Positions 28,982 through 41,456 of a DNA stretch of 64,000 bases are shown piece by piece; within the stretch, counting starts at the first letter, position 1; each line of letters starts with the position of its first letter. Both the position numbers and the translations under genes were made by a program. Source of the stretch: Urophycis tenuis (Eukaryota > Chordata > Actinopteri > Gadiformes > Phycidae); the NCBI GenBank assembly GCA_036785325.1, contig JAXIVH010000037.1:3825803-3889802 (forward strand). Reading direction: 5' to 3'. The notes below the pieces were generated by a model. That model was not told the origin of the DNA, searched no databases, and saw only the letters and a list, made by a program, of their open reading frames with translations.

Positions 28982-31750
28982 TTCGTTAGAGTTATCTCGA
29001 TGACCCCCCCCCCACCTCATCCAACGACTCGGTAGTTGAATAGGGGATCAAAGGCAGTTGCACTCGCCAATATCTAGTCATCCGCAGCTCTCTTTTCCCA
29101 TATTACCAAGAATGAAGTAAAACGAAATGGTTATCTGTCTTGTTGTGATATAACCGCTGATTTGGAGATATAGACTTGTTTTTCCTTTTCCCAAAGGTTT
29201 TCTTTGTTCCAAGATGAAGGTCAATCTAGTTTGATTGAAGGTACTTCCAATGCATTGGTATATTTACTTATTTGAATAAAGACGAGTCACAGCTGGAGTG
29301 AGACTTTTCTTTTCCATTTCTATTTGAGTATAAACGTGCTATCGAAATATTAGGACACGTCATCAGTAGTGGACCCTGGGATCATAGGGTGTTTCTGGCC
29401 ATTGTCACTATACACCCTCACCCAAGGGAGGCCCCCCCGAGAGTGATCAATTCTCAAGGTGTGTCGTTTCCGAAATGGAATTGGTATTGGGTTTAAGCTT
29501 TTTCAAGGAGTGATCATTTGTTGAGGTAACGTCGAGGTAAGTAAAGGTAAGTAAAACACTTTTTAGGATACATTGTTTTGGTTATGGAGAGGAGGGGGCA
29601 CATACTTACCCCCTGACCAGCACAAACCAGTTGTTAACACCGCTAGGTAGCCCTGGTTTGGCCAATCAGGGCCGGAGCTTGGTTCTTGTCCTCTGTTGGG
29701 TCCAGATGAACTAGCAGAAAACTGGGGTCACGAAGGACCGAGGCCAGCCGTGACAAAGCACTGCCTCCACGGTCCCCCAATGCAGCTATCCTCAGCGATG
29801 GGTGTCCAGACCTAGGAAAGACCAAGACCAGCCCCGACCAGCGGTGCCTTCCCAGTCGGTCCCAGGGTAGGAAAGGCCAAGGCCAGCCGCGACTAAGCAC
29901 TGCCTCCCTGGCCCCTCCAGGACCCCATGCCGAACAGCCTGTTAATAACAATTCCTGTGCCCCATACACCGCGCGACTACAGAGATTGTGTAGGAAGTTG
30001 ACCTTAGAGAAGACTCAATGGCTTACTTTCCTCACCCAAAACAACAATTTCTTGGGGTAGTCTATTCTCGCCGTAGGTACTTCGGTAATGGGTTTTTTTG
30101 TGAAAAGTTTTCCGGATGAAATGCATGCTGGGTAATTGTCTTCTTCCTCCAATATGTCAAGTGTAGGTTAAGGTTAGGGTAGATTTAGGGGTAGAGTTAG
30201 CAGTTAACCTTAACGTTAGGTTTGAAGTAAATGGGAGGGGTTACGGTTAGGGTTAAGGTTAGGGCTGAGGTTAGGGTTAGGTATAAGGTTACGGTTTAGG
30301 GTTAAGGTTAGGGTTAAGGTTAGGGTTACGGTTAGGGCTAAGGTTAGGGCTAAGGTTAGAGTAAGGGTTAGGGTTAGCGTTACGGTTAGGGTTAGGGTTA
30401 GAGGTTAGGGGTTAGGGTTAAGATGAGGGCTGAGGTTAGGGTTAAGGTTAGGGCTGAGGTTAGGGTTAGGTTTAAGGTTAGGGATAAGGATAGGGTTGGG
30501 GTTACGGCTGAGATTGGGGTTAAGGTTAGGGTTGAGGTTAGGGTTAGTGTTATGGATAAGGTTAGGTTAAGTGTTAGGGCCAAGGTTAGGGTTAAGGTTA
30601 TGGTTAAGATTAGGGTTAGGGCTAGAATTAGGGTTAGGGCTAAGGTTAGGGTTAGGGTTATGGCTGAGGTTAGGGTTAAGGTTAGGTTTGAGGTTAGTGT
30701 TAAGGTTAGGGCCAAGGTTAGGGTTAGGGTTAAGGTTAGGGTTAGGGCTAAGGTAAGGGTTAGGGTTATGGCTGAGGCTAGGGTTAGGGCTAAAGTTAGG
30801 GCAAAGGTTAGAGTTAGGGTTAGCGTTAGAGTTAGGGTAGGGTTAGTGTTGGAGGTTAGGGTAGGCTTAGGGTTAGAGTTAGAGTAGGGGTTAGGGTTAG
30901 AGTTAGAGTAGGGGTTAGGGTTAGTGTTAAGGCTAAGGTTAGGGGTTGAGGTTAGTGTTAAGATTAGGGCCAAGGTAAGGGTTAGTGTTAGGGTTGAGTT
31001 AGGGTTAGGGCTAAGGTTAGGCCTATGGTTAGGGTTGGGGTTGAGGTTATCCCTAGGGTTAGAGTTAGAGCTAGAGATTGAGGAAGGTAGGTTCAAGGTG
31101 AGACAGTCTGTACGGACTGAACTCACCCCCGCCGGATCGGGCTAGTACACTCTATCTCCCCCAACTCCCTCATTTCCATGAGGGAAGACAGGGGAGAAGA
31201 GATGGGAGGAGTATATATATTTAATATATATTTTTTTAGTTAATAAATACATCGAGAGACTCACAGCTGGAGTGGGTTTTAATCTTTGTATTCAAGGTTG
31301 TTCCTCCTCTTTTGATTCCTCGCTGGTGGTGCGTCGTCTCCACCTAGTGGTCGTTTTGTGAAGAAGAGTTATAGAAATAGAAATAGAAATACTCTATTGT
31401 TCCCAGGTTGGGAAATTGCATTAATAGGTAAGTAATAATAATAATAACAATAATAATAGGTAATTGCAATAGTTGGTAAGGTAATCTATATTTGATTTAT
31501 TTATTTATATTTGTATATTTATTTAGTCTATTTATTTATTCATTTTTGTTTATTTATTTATTTAGATAAAGAGGATCACAGCTGGAGTGAGTTTTTAGTC
31601 TTTGTGTTAAAGGCTGGTTGCCTTCTTTTGATTCTTCAGTGGTGGTCCATCGCCTCCATCTAGTGGTCGTTTTGTGAATAACAGTTGGTAAGGTAATATA
31701 AATGGGTTGTGTAGAGAGCCCGTTCTTTCGATGGCCCTGGCTCGGTTAGG
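28982..31750 (+). repeat. Satellite unit U11, long (L) type
   Basis: 2769 bp. Shared block 28982-30164; degenerate block 30165-31082; L-only segment 31040-31750 (711 bp, subtype a). C10 head, because it follows the L unit U10. The telomeric block is the 18-bp-shorter form seen in U7 and U9, so it looks like a U9-type start joined to an 'a' L segment. Confidence 0.95.
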
Positions 31751-33826
31751 TTCGTTAGAGTTATCTCGATGACCCCCCCCCCACCTCATCCAACGACTCG
31801 GTAGTTGAATAGGGGATCAAAGGCAGTTGCACTCGCCAATATCTAGTCATCCGCAGCTCTCTTTTCCCATATTACCAAGAATGAAGTAAAACGAAATGGT
31901 TATCTGTCTTGTTGTGATATAACCGCTGATTTGGAGATATAGACTTGTTTTTCCTTTTCCCAAAGGTTTTCTTTGTTCCAAGATGAAGGTCAATCTAGTT
32001 TGATTGAAGGTACTTCCAATGCATTGGTATATTTACTTATTTGAATAAAGACGAGTCACAGCTGGAGTGAGACTTTTCTTTTCCATTTCTATTTGAGTAT
32101 AAACGTGCTATCGAAATATTAGGACACGTCATCAGTAGTGGACCCTGGGATCATAGGGTGTTTCTGGCCATTGTCACTATACACCCTCACCCAAGGGAGG
32201 CCCCCCCGAGAGTGATCAATTCTCAAGGTGTGTCGTTTCCGAAATGGAATTGGTATTGGGTTTAAGCTTTTTCAAGGAGTGATCATTTGTTGAGGTAACG
32301 TCGAGGTAAGTAAAGGTAAGTAAAACACTTTTTAGGATACATTGTTTTGGTTATGGAGAGGAGGGGGCACATACTTACCCCCTGACCAGCACAAACCAGT
32401 TGTTAACACCGCTAGGTAGCCCTGGTTTGGCCAATCAGGGCCGGAGCTTGGTTCTTGTCCTCTGTTGGGTCCAGATGAACTAGCAGAAAACTGGGGTCAC
32501 GAAGGACCGAGGCCAGCCGTGACAAAGCACTGCCTCCACGGTCCCCCAATGCAGCTATCCTCAGCGATGGGTGTCCAGACCTAGGAAAGACCAAGACCAG
32601 CCCCGACCAGCGGTGCCTTCCCAGTCGGTCCCAGGGTAGGAAAGGCCAAGGCCAGCCGCGACTAAGCACTGCCTCCCTGGCCCCCCCAGGACCCCATGCC
32701 GAACAGCCTGTTAATAACAATTCCTGTGCCCCATACACCGCGCGACTACAGAGATTGTGTAGGAAGTTGACCTTAGAGAAGACTCAATGGCTTACTTTCC
32801 TCACCCAAAACAACAATTTCTTGGGGTAGTCTATTCTCGCCGTAGGTACTTCGGTAATGGTTTTTTTTGTGAAAAGTTTTCCGGATGAAATGCATGCTGG
32901 GTAATTGTCTTCTTCCTCCAATATGTCAAGTGTAGGTTAAGGTTAGGGTAGATTTAGGGGTAGAGTTAGCAGTTAACCTTAACGTTAGGTTTGAAGTAAA
33001 TGGGAGGGGTTGCGGTTAGGGTTAAGGTTAGGGCTGAGGTTAGGGTTAGGTATAAGGTTACGGTTTAGGGTTAAGGTTAGGGTTAAGGTTAGGGTTACGG
33101 TTAGGGCTAAGGTTAGGGCTAAGGTTAGAGTAAGGGTTAGGGTTAGCGTTACGGTTAGGGTAAGGTTAGGGTTAGGGTTAGAGGTTAGGGGTTAGGGGTT
33201 AGGGTTAAGATGAGGGCTGAGGTTAGGGTTAAGGTTAGGGCTGAGGTTAGGGTTAGGTTTAAGGTTAGGGATAAGGATAGGGTTGGGGTTACGGCTGAGA
33301 TTGGGGTTAAGGTTAGGGTTGAGGTTAGGGTTAGTGTTATGGATAAGGTTAGGTTAAGTGTTAGGGCCAAGGTTAGGGTTAAGGTTATGGTTAAGATTAG
33401 GGTTAGGGCTAGAATTAGGGTTAGGGCTAAGGTTAGGGTTAGGGTTATGGCTGAGGTTAGGGTTAAGGTTAGGTTTGAGGTTAGTGTTAAGGTTAGGGCC
33501 AAGGTTAGGGTTAGGGTTAAGGTTAGGGTTAGGGCTAAGGTAAGGGTTAGGGTTATGGCTGAGGCTAGGGTTAGGGCTAAAGTTAGGGTAAAGGTTAGAG
33601 TTAGGGTTAGCGTTAGAGTTAGGGTAGGGTTAGTGTTGGAGGTTAGGGTAGGCTTAGGGTTAGAGTTAGAGTAGGGGTTAGGGTTAGAGTTAGAGTAGGG
33701 GTTAGGGTTAGTGTTAAGGCTAAGGTTAGGGGTTGAGGTTAGTGTTAAGATTAGGGCCAAGGTAAGGGTTAGTGTTAGGGTTGAGTTAGGGTTAGGGCTA
33801 AGGTTAGGCCTATGGTTAGGGTTGGG
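31751..33826 (+). repeat. Satellite unit U12, short (S) type
   Basis: 2076 bp. Shared block 31751-32933; degenerate block 32934-33826. Carries GGCCCCCCCAGG in the GC-rich block and TTAGGGTAAAGG, shared with U17, U21 and U23. Confidence 0.95.
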
Positions 33827-36602
33827 TTCGTTAGAGTTATCTCGATGACCCCCCCCACCTCATCCAACGACTCGGTAGTTGAATAGGGGATCAAAGGCAG
33901 TTGCACTCGCCAATATCTAGTCATCCGCAGCTCTCTTTTCCCATATTACCAAGAATGAAGTAAAACGAAATGGTTATCTGTCTTGTTGTGATATAACCGC
34001 TGATTTGGAGATATAGACTTGTTTTTCCTTTTCCCAAAGGTTTTCTTTGTTCCAAGATGAAGGTCAATCTAGTTTGATTGAAGGTACTTCCAATGCATTG
34101 GTATATTTACTTATTTGAATAAAGACGAGTCACAGCTGGAGTGAGACTTTTCTTTTCCATTTCTATTTGAGTATAAACGTGCTATCGAAATATTAGGACA
34201 CGTCATCAGTAGTGGACCCTGGGATCATAGGGTGTTTCTGGCCATTGTCACTATACACCCTCACCCAAGGGAGGCCCCCCCGAGAGTGATCAATTCTCAA
34301 GGTGTGTCGTTTCCGAAATGGAATTGGTATTGGGTTTAAGCTTTTTCAAGGAGTGATCATTTGTTGAGGTAACGTCGAGGTAAGTAAAGGTAAGTAAAAC
34401 ACTTTTTAGGATACATTGTTTTGGTTATGGAGAGGAGGGGGCACATACTTACCCCCTGACCAGCACAAACCAGTTGTTAACACCGCTAGGTAGCCCTGGT
34501 TTGGCCAATCAGGGCCGGAGCTTGGTTCTTGTCCTCTGTTGGGTCCAGATGAACTAGCAGAAAACTGGGGTCACGAAGGACCGAGGCCAGCCGTGACAAA
34601 GCACTGCCTCCACGGTCCCCCAATGCAGCTATCCTCAGCGATGGGTGTCCAGACCTAGGAAAGACCAAGACCAGCCCCGACCAGCGGTGCCTTCCCAGTC
34701 GGTCCCAGGGTAGGAAAGGCCAAGGCCAGCCGCGACTAAGCACTGCCTCCCTGGCCCCTCCAGGACCCCATGCCGAACAGCCTGTTAATAACAATTCCTG
34801 TGCCCCATACACCGCGCGACTACAGAGATTGTGTAGGAAGTTGACCTTAGAGAAGACTCAATGGCTTACTTTCCTCACCCAAAACAACAATTTCTAGGGG
34901 TAGTCTATTCTCGCCGTAGGTACTTCGGTAATGGTTTTTTTTGTGAAAAGTTTTCCGGATGAAATGCATGCTGGGTAATTGTCTTCTTCCTCCAATATGT
35001 CAAGTGTAGGTTAAGGTTAGGGTAGATTTAGGGGTAGAGTTAGCAGTTAACCTTAACGTTAGGTTTGAAGTAAATGGGAGGGGTTACGGTTAGGGTTAAG
35101 GTTAGGGCTGAGGTTAGGGTTAGGTATAAGGTTACGGTTTAGGGTTAAGGTTAGGGTTAAGGTTAGGGTTACGGTTAGGGCTAAGGTTAGGGCTAAGGTT
35201 AGAGTAAGGGTTAGGGTTAGCGTTACGGTTAGGGTAAGGTTAGGGTTAGGGTTAGAGGTTAGGGGTTAGGGGTTAGGGTTAAGATGAGGGCTGAGGTTAG
35301 GGTTAAGGTTAGGGCTGAGGTTAGGGTTAGGTTTAAGGTTAGGGATAAGGATAGGGTTGGGGTTACGGCTGAGATTGGGGTTAAGGTTAGGGTTGAGGTT
35401 AGGGTTAGTGTTATGGATAAGGTTAGGTTAAGTGTTAGGGCCAAGGTTAGGGTTAAGGTTATGGTTAAGATTAGGGTTAGGGCTAGAATTAGGGTTAGGG
35501 CTAAGGTTAGGGTTAGGGTTATGGCTGAGGTTAGGGTTAAGGTTAGGTTTGAGGTTAGTGTTAAGGTTAGGGCCAAGGTTAGGGTTAGGGTTAAGGTTAG
35601 GGTTAGGGCTAAGGTAAGGGTTAGGGTTATGGCTGAGGCTAGGGTTAGGGCTAAAGTTAGGGCAAAGGTTAGAGTTAGGGTTAGCGTTAGAGTTAGGGTA
35701 GGGTTAGTGTTGGAGGTTAGGGTAGGCTTAGGGTTAGAGTTAGAGTAGGGGTTAGGGTTAGAGTTAGAGTAGGGGTTAGGGTTAGTGTTAAGGCTAAGGT
35801 TAGGGGTTGAGGTTAGTGTTAAGATTAGGGCCAAGGTAAGGGTTAGTGTTAGGGTTGAGTTAGGGTTAGGGCTAAGGTTAGGCCTATGGTTAGGGTTGGG
35901 GTTGAGGTTATCCCTAGGGTTAGAGTTAGAGCTAGAGATTGAGTAAGGTAGAGTCAAGGTGAGACAGTCTGTACGGACTGAACTCACCCCCGCCGGATCG
36001 GGCTAGTACACTCTATCTCCCACAACTCCCTCATTTCCATGAGGGAAGACAGGGGAGAAGAGATGGGAGGAGTATATATATTTAATATATTTTTTTTTAG
36101 TAAATAAATACATCGAGAGACTCACAGCTGGAGTGGGTTTTAATCTTTGTATTCAAGGTTGTTCCTCCTCTTTTGATTCCTCGCTGGTGGTGCGTCGTCT
36201 CCACCTAGTGGTCGTTTTGTGAAGAAGAGTTATAGAAATAGAAATAGAAATACTCTATTGTTCCCAGGTTGGGAAATTGCATTAATAGGTAAGTAATAAT
36301 AATAATAATAGGTAATTGCAATAGTTGGTAAGGTAATCTATATTTGATTTATTTATTTATATTTGTATATTTATTTAGTCTATTTATTTATTCATTTTTG
36401 TTTATTTATTTATTTAGATAAAGAGGATCACAGCTGGAGTGAGTTTTTAGTCTTTGTGTTAAAGGCTGGTTGCCTTCTTTTGATTCTTCAGTGGTGGTCC
36501 ATCGCCTCCATCTAGTGGTCGTTTTGTGAATAACAGTTGGTAAGGTAATATAAATGGGTTGTGTAGAGAGCCCGTTCTTTCGATGGCCCTGGCTCGGTTA
36601 GG
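33827..36602 (+). repeat. Satellite unit U13, long (L) type
   Basis: 2776 bp. Shared block 33827-35007; degenerate block 35008-35943; L-only segment 35901-36602 (702 bp, subtype b). Carries TTTCTAGGGG near 34893, shared with U14 and U24. Confidence 0.95.
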
Positions 36603-39380
36603 TTCGTTAGAGTTATCTCGATGACCCCCCCCCCACCTCATCCAACGACTCGGTAGTTGAATAGGGGATCAAAGGCAGTTGCACTCGCCAATATCTAGTC
36701 ATCCGCAGCTCTCTTTTCCCATATTACCAAGAATGAAGTAAAACGAAATGGTTATCTGTCTTGTTGTGATATAACCGCTGATTTGGAGATATAGACTTGT
36801 TTTTCCTTTTCCCAAAGGTTTTCTTTGTTCCAAGATGAAGGTCAATCTAGTTTGATTGAAGGTACTTCCAATGCATTGGTATATTTACTTATTTGAATAA
36901 AGACGAGTCACAGCTGGAGTGAGACTTTTCTTTTCCATTTCTATTTGAGTATAAACGTGCTATCGAAATATTAGGACACGTCATCAGTAGTGGACCCTGG
37001 GATCATAGGGTGTTTCTGGCCATTGTCACTATACACCCTCACCCAAGGGAGGCCCCCCCGAGAGTGATCAATTCTCAAGGTGTGTCGTTTCCGAAATGGA
37101 ATTGGTATTGGGTTTAAGCTTTTTCAAGGAGTGATCATTTGTTGAGGTAACGTCGAGGTAAGTAAAGGTAAGTAAAACACTTTTTAGGATACATTGTTTT
37201 GGTTATGGAGAGGAGGGGGCACATACTTACCCCCTGACCAGCACAAACCAGTTGTTAACACCGCTAGGTAGCCCTGGTTTGGCCAATCAGGGCCGGAGCT
37301 TGGTTCTTGTCCTCTGTTGGGTCCAGATGAACTAGCAGAAAACTGGGGTCACGAAGGACCGAGGCCAGCCGTGACAAAGCACTGCCTCCACGGTCCCCCA
37401 ATGCAGCTATCCTCAGCGATGGGTGTCCAGACCTAGGAAAGACCAAGACCAGCCCCGACCAGCGGTGCCTTCCCAGTCGGTCCCAGGGTAGGAAAGGCCA
37501 AGGCCAGCCGCGACTAAGCACTGCCTCCCTGGCCCCTCCAGGACCCCATGCCGAACAGCCTGTTAATAACAATTCCTGTGCCCCATACACCGCGCGACTA
37601 CAGAGATTGTGTAGGAAGTTGACCTTAGAGAAGACTCAATGGCTTACTTTCCTCACCCAAAACAACAATTTCTAGGGGTAGTCTATTCTCGCCGTAGGTA
37701 CTTCGGTAATGGTTTTTTTTGTGAAAAGTTTTCCGGATGAAATGCATGCTGGGTAATTGTCTTCTTCCTCCAATATGTCAAGTGTAGGTTAAGGTTAGGG
37801 TAGATTTAGGGGTAGAGTTAGCAGTTAACCTTAACGTTAGGTTTGAAGTAAATGGGAGGGGTTACGGTTAGGGTTAAGGTTAGGGCTGAGGTTAGGGTTA
37901 GGTATAAGGTTACGGTTTAGGGTTAAGGTTAGGGTTAAGGTTAGGGTTACGGTTAGGGCTAAGGTTAGGGCTAAGGTTAGAGTAAGGGTTAGGGTTAGCG
38001 TTACGGTTAGGGTAAGGTTAGGGTTAGGGTTAGAGGTTAGGGGTTAGGGGTTAGGGTTAAGATGAGGGCTGAGGTTAGGGTTAAGGTTAGGGCTGAGGTT
38101 AGGGTTAGGTTTAAGGTTAGGGATAAGGATAGGGTTGGGGTTACGGCTGAGATTGGGGTTAAGGTTAGGGTTGAGGTTAGGGTTAGTGTTATGGATAAGG
38201 TTAGGTTAAGTGTTAGGGCCAAGGTTAGGGTTAAGGTTATGGTTAAGATTAGGGTTAGGGCTAGAATTAGGGTTAGGGCTAAGGTTAGGGTTAGGGTTAT
38301 GGCTGAGGTTAGGGTTAAGGTTAGGTTTGAGGTTAGTGTTAAGGTTAGGGCCAAGGTTAGGGTTAGGGTTAAGGTTAGGGTTAGGGCTAAGGTAAGGGTT
38401 AGGGTTATGGCTGAGGCTAGGGTTAGGGCTAAAGTTAGGGCAAAGGTTAGAGTTAGGGTTAGCGTTAGAGTTAGGGTAGGGTTAGTGTTGGAGGTTAGGG
38501 TAGGCTTAGGGTTAGAGTTAGAGTAGGGGTTAGGGTTAGAGTTAGAGTAGGGGTTAGGGTTAGTGTTAAGGCTAAGGTTAGGGGTTGAGGTTAGTGTTAA
38601 GATTAGGGCCAAGGTAAGGGTTAGTGTTAGGGTTGAGTTAGGGTTAGGGCTAAGGTTAGGCCTATGGTTAGGGTTGGGGTTGAGGTTATCCCTAGGGTTA
38701 GAGTTAGAGCTAGAGATTGAGTAAGGTAGAGTCAAGGTGAGACAGTCTGTACGGACTGAACTCACCCCCGCCGGATCGGGCTAGTACACTCTATCTCCCA
38801 CAACTCCCTCATTTCCATGAGGGAAGACAGGGGAGAAGAGATGGGAGGAGTATATATATTTAATATATTTTTTTTTAGTAAATAAATACATCGAGAGACT
38901 CACAGCTGGAGTGGGTTTTAATCTTTGTATTCAAGGTTGTTCCTCCTCTTTTGATTCCTCGCTGGTGGTGCGTCGTCTCCACCTAGTGGTCGTTTTGTGA
39001 AGAAGAGTTATAGAAATAGAAATAGAAATACTCTATTGTTCCCAGGTTGGGAAATTGCATTAATAGGTAAGTAATAATAATAATAATAGGTAATTGCAAT
39101 AGTTGGTAAGGTAATCTATATTTGATTTATTTATTTATATTTGTATATTTATTTAGTCTATTTATTTATTCATTTTTGTTTATTTATTTATTTAGATAAA
39201 GAGGATCACAGCTGGAGTGAGTTTTTAGTCTTTGTGTTAAAGGCTGGTTGCCTTCTTTTGATTCTTCAGTGGTGGTCCATCGCCTCCATCTAGTGGTCGT
39301 TTTGTGAATAACAGTTGGTAAGGTAATATAAATGGGTTGTGTAGAGAGCCCGTTCTTTCGATGGCCCTGGCTCGGTTAGG
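36603..39380 (+). repeat. Satellite unit U14, long (L) type
   Basis: 2778 bp. Shared block 36603-37785; degenerate block 37786-38721; L-only segment 38679-39380 (702 bp, subtype b). C10 head after the L unit U13; otherwise very close to U13. Confidence 0.95.
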
Positions 39381-41456
39381 TTCGTTAGAGTTATCTCGAT
39401 GACCCCCCCCCCACCTCATCCAACGACTCGGTAGTTGAATAGGGGATCAAAGGCAGTTGCACTCGCCAATATCTAGTCATCCGCAGCTCTCTTTTCCCAT
39501 ATTACCAAGAATGAAGTAAAACGAAATGGTTATCTGTCTTGTTGTGATATAACCGCTGATTTGGAGATATAGACTTGTTTTTCCTTTTCCCAAAGGTTTT
39601 CTTTGTTCCAAGATGAAGGTCAATCTAGTTTGATTGAAGGTACTTCCAATGCATTGGTATATTTACTTATTTGAATAAAGACGAGTCACAGCTGGAGTGA
39701 GACTTTTCTTTTCCATTTCTATTTGAGTATAAACGTGCTATCGAAATATTAGGACACGTCATCAGTAGTGGACCCTGGGATCATAGGGTGTTTCTGGCCA
39801 TTGTCACTATACACCCTCACCCAAGGGAGGCCCCCCCGAGAGTGATCAATTCTCAAGGTGTGTCGTTTCCGAAATGGAATTGGTATTGGGTTTAAGCTTT
39901 TTCAAGGAGTGATCATTTGTTGAGGTAACGTCGAGGTAAGTAAAGGTAAGTAAAACACTTTTTAGGATACATTGTTTTGGTTATGGAGAGGAGGGGGCAC
40001 ATACTTACCCCCTGACCAGCACAAACCAGTTGTTAACACCGCTAGGTAGCCCTGGTTTGGCCAATCAGGGCCGGAGCTTGGTTCTTGTCCTCTGTTGGGT
40101 CCAGATGAACTAGCAGAAAACTGGGGTCACGAAGGACCGAGGCCAGCCGTGACAAAGCACTGCCTCCACGGTCCCCCAATGCAGCTATCCTCAGCGATGG
40201 GTGTCCAGACCTAGGAAAGACCAAGACCAGCCCCGACCAGCGGTGCCTTCCCAGTCGGTCCCAGGGTAGGAAAGGCCAAGGCCAGCCGCGACTAAGCACT
40301 GCCTCCCTGGCCCCTCCAGGACCCCATGCCGAACAGCCTGTTAATAACAATTCCTGTGCCCCATACACCGCGCGACTACAGAGATTGTGTAGGAAGTTGA
40401 CCTTAGAGAAGACTCAATGGCTTACTTTCCTCACCCAAAACAACAATTTCTTGGGGTAGTCTATTCTCGCCGTAGGTACTTCGGTAATGGGTTTTTTTGT
40501 GAAAAGTTTTCCGGATGAAATGCATGCTGGGTAATTGTCTTCTTCCTCCAATATGTCAAGTGTAGGTTAAGGTTAGGGTAGATTTAGGGGTAGAGTTAGC
40601 AGTTAACCTTAACGTTAGGTTTGAAGTAAATGGGAGGGGTTGCGGTTAGGGTTAAGGTTAGGGCTGAGGTTAGGGTTAGGTATAAGGTTACGGTTTAGGG
40701 TTAAGGTTAGGGTTAAGGTTAGGGTTACGGTTAGGGCTAAGGTTAGGGCTAAGGTTAGAGTAAGGGTTAGGGTTAGCGTTACGGTTAGGGTAAGGTTAGG
40801 GTTAGGGTTAGAGGTTAGGGGTTAGGGGTTAGGGTTAAGATGAGGGCTGAGGTTAGGGTTAAGGTTAGGGCTGAGGTTAGGGTTAGGTTTAAGGTTAGGG
40901 ATAAGGATAGGGTTGGGGTTACGGCTGAGATTGGGGTTAAGGTTAGGGTTGAGGTTAGGGTTAGTGTTATGGATAAGGTTAGGTTAAGTGTTAGGGCCAA
41001 GGTTAGGGTTAAGGTTATGGTTAAGATTAGGGTTAGGGCTAGAATTAGGGTTAGGGCTAAGGTTAGGGTTAGGGTTATGGCTGAGGTTAGGGTTAAGGTT
41101 AGGTTTGAGGTTAGTGTTAAGGTTAGGGCCAAGGTTAGGGTTAGGGTTAAGGTTAGGGTTAGGGCTAAGGTAAGGGTTAGGGTTATGGCTGAGGCTAGGG
41201 TTAGGGCTAAAGTTAGGGCAAAGGTTAGAGTTAGGGTTAGCGTTAGAGTTAGGGTAGGGTTAGTGTTGGAGGTTAGGGTAGGCTTAGGGTTAGAGTTAGA
41301 GTAGGGGTTAGGGTTAGAGTTAGAGTAGGGGTTAGGGTTAGTGTTAAGGCTAAGGTTAGGGGTTGAGGTTAGTGTTAAGATTAGGGCCAAGGTAAGGGTT
41401 AGTGTTAGGGTTGAGTTAGGGTTAGGGCTAAGGTTAGGCCTATGGTTAGGGTTGGG
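39381..41456 (+). repeat. Satellite unit U15, short (S) type
   Basis: 2076 bp. Shared block 39381-40563; degenerate block 40564-41456. Carries TTAGGGCAAAGG, the allele usual in L units, which it shares with U19 but not with U12. Confidence 0.95.
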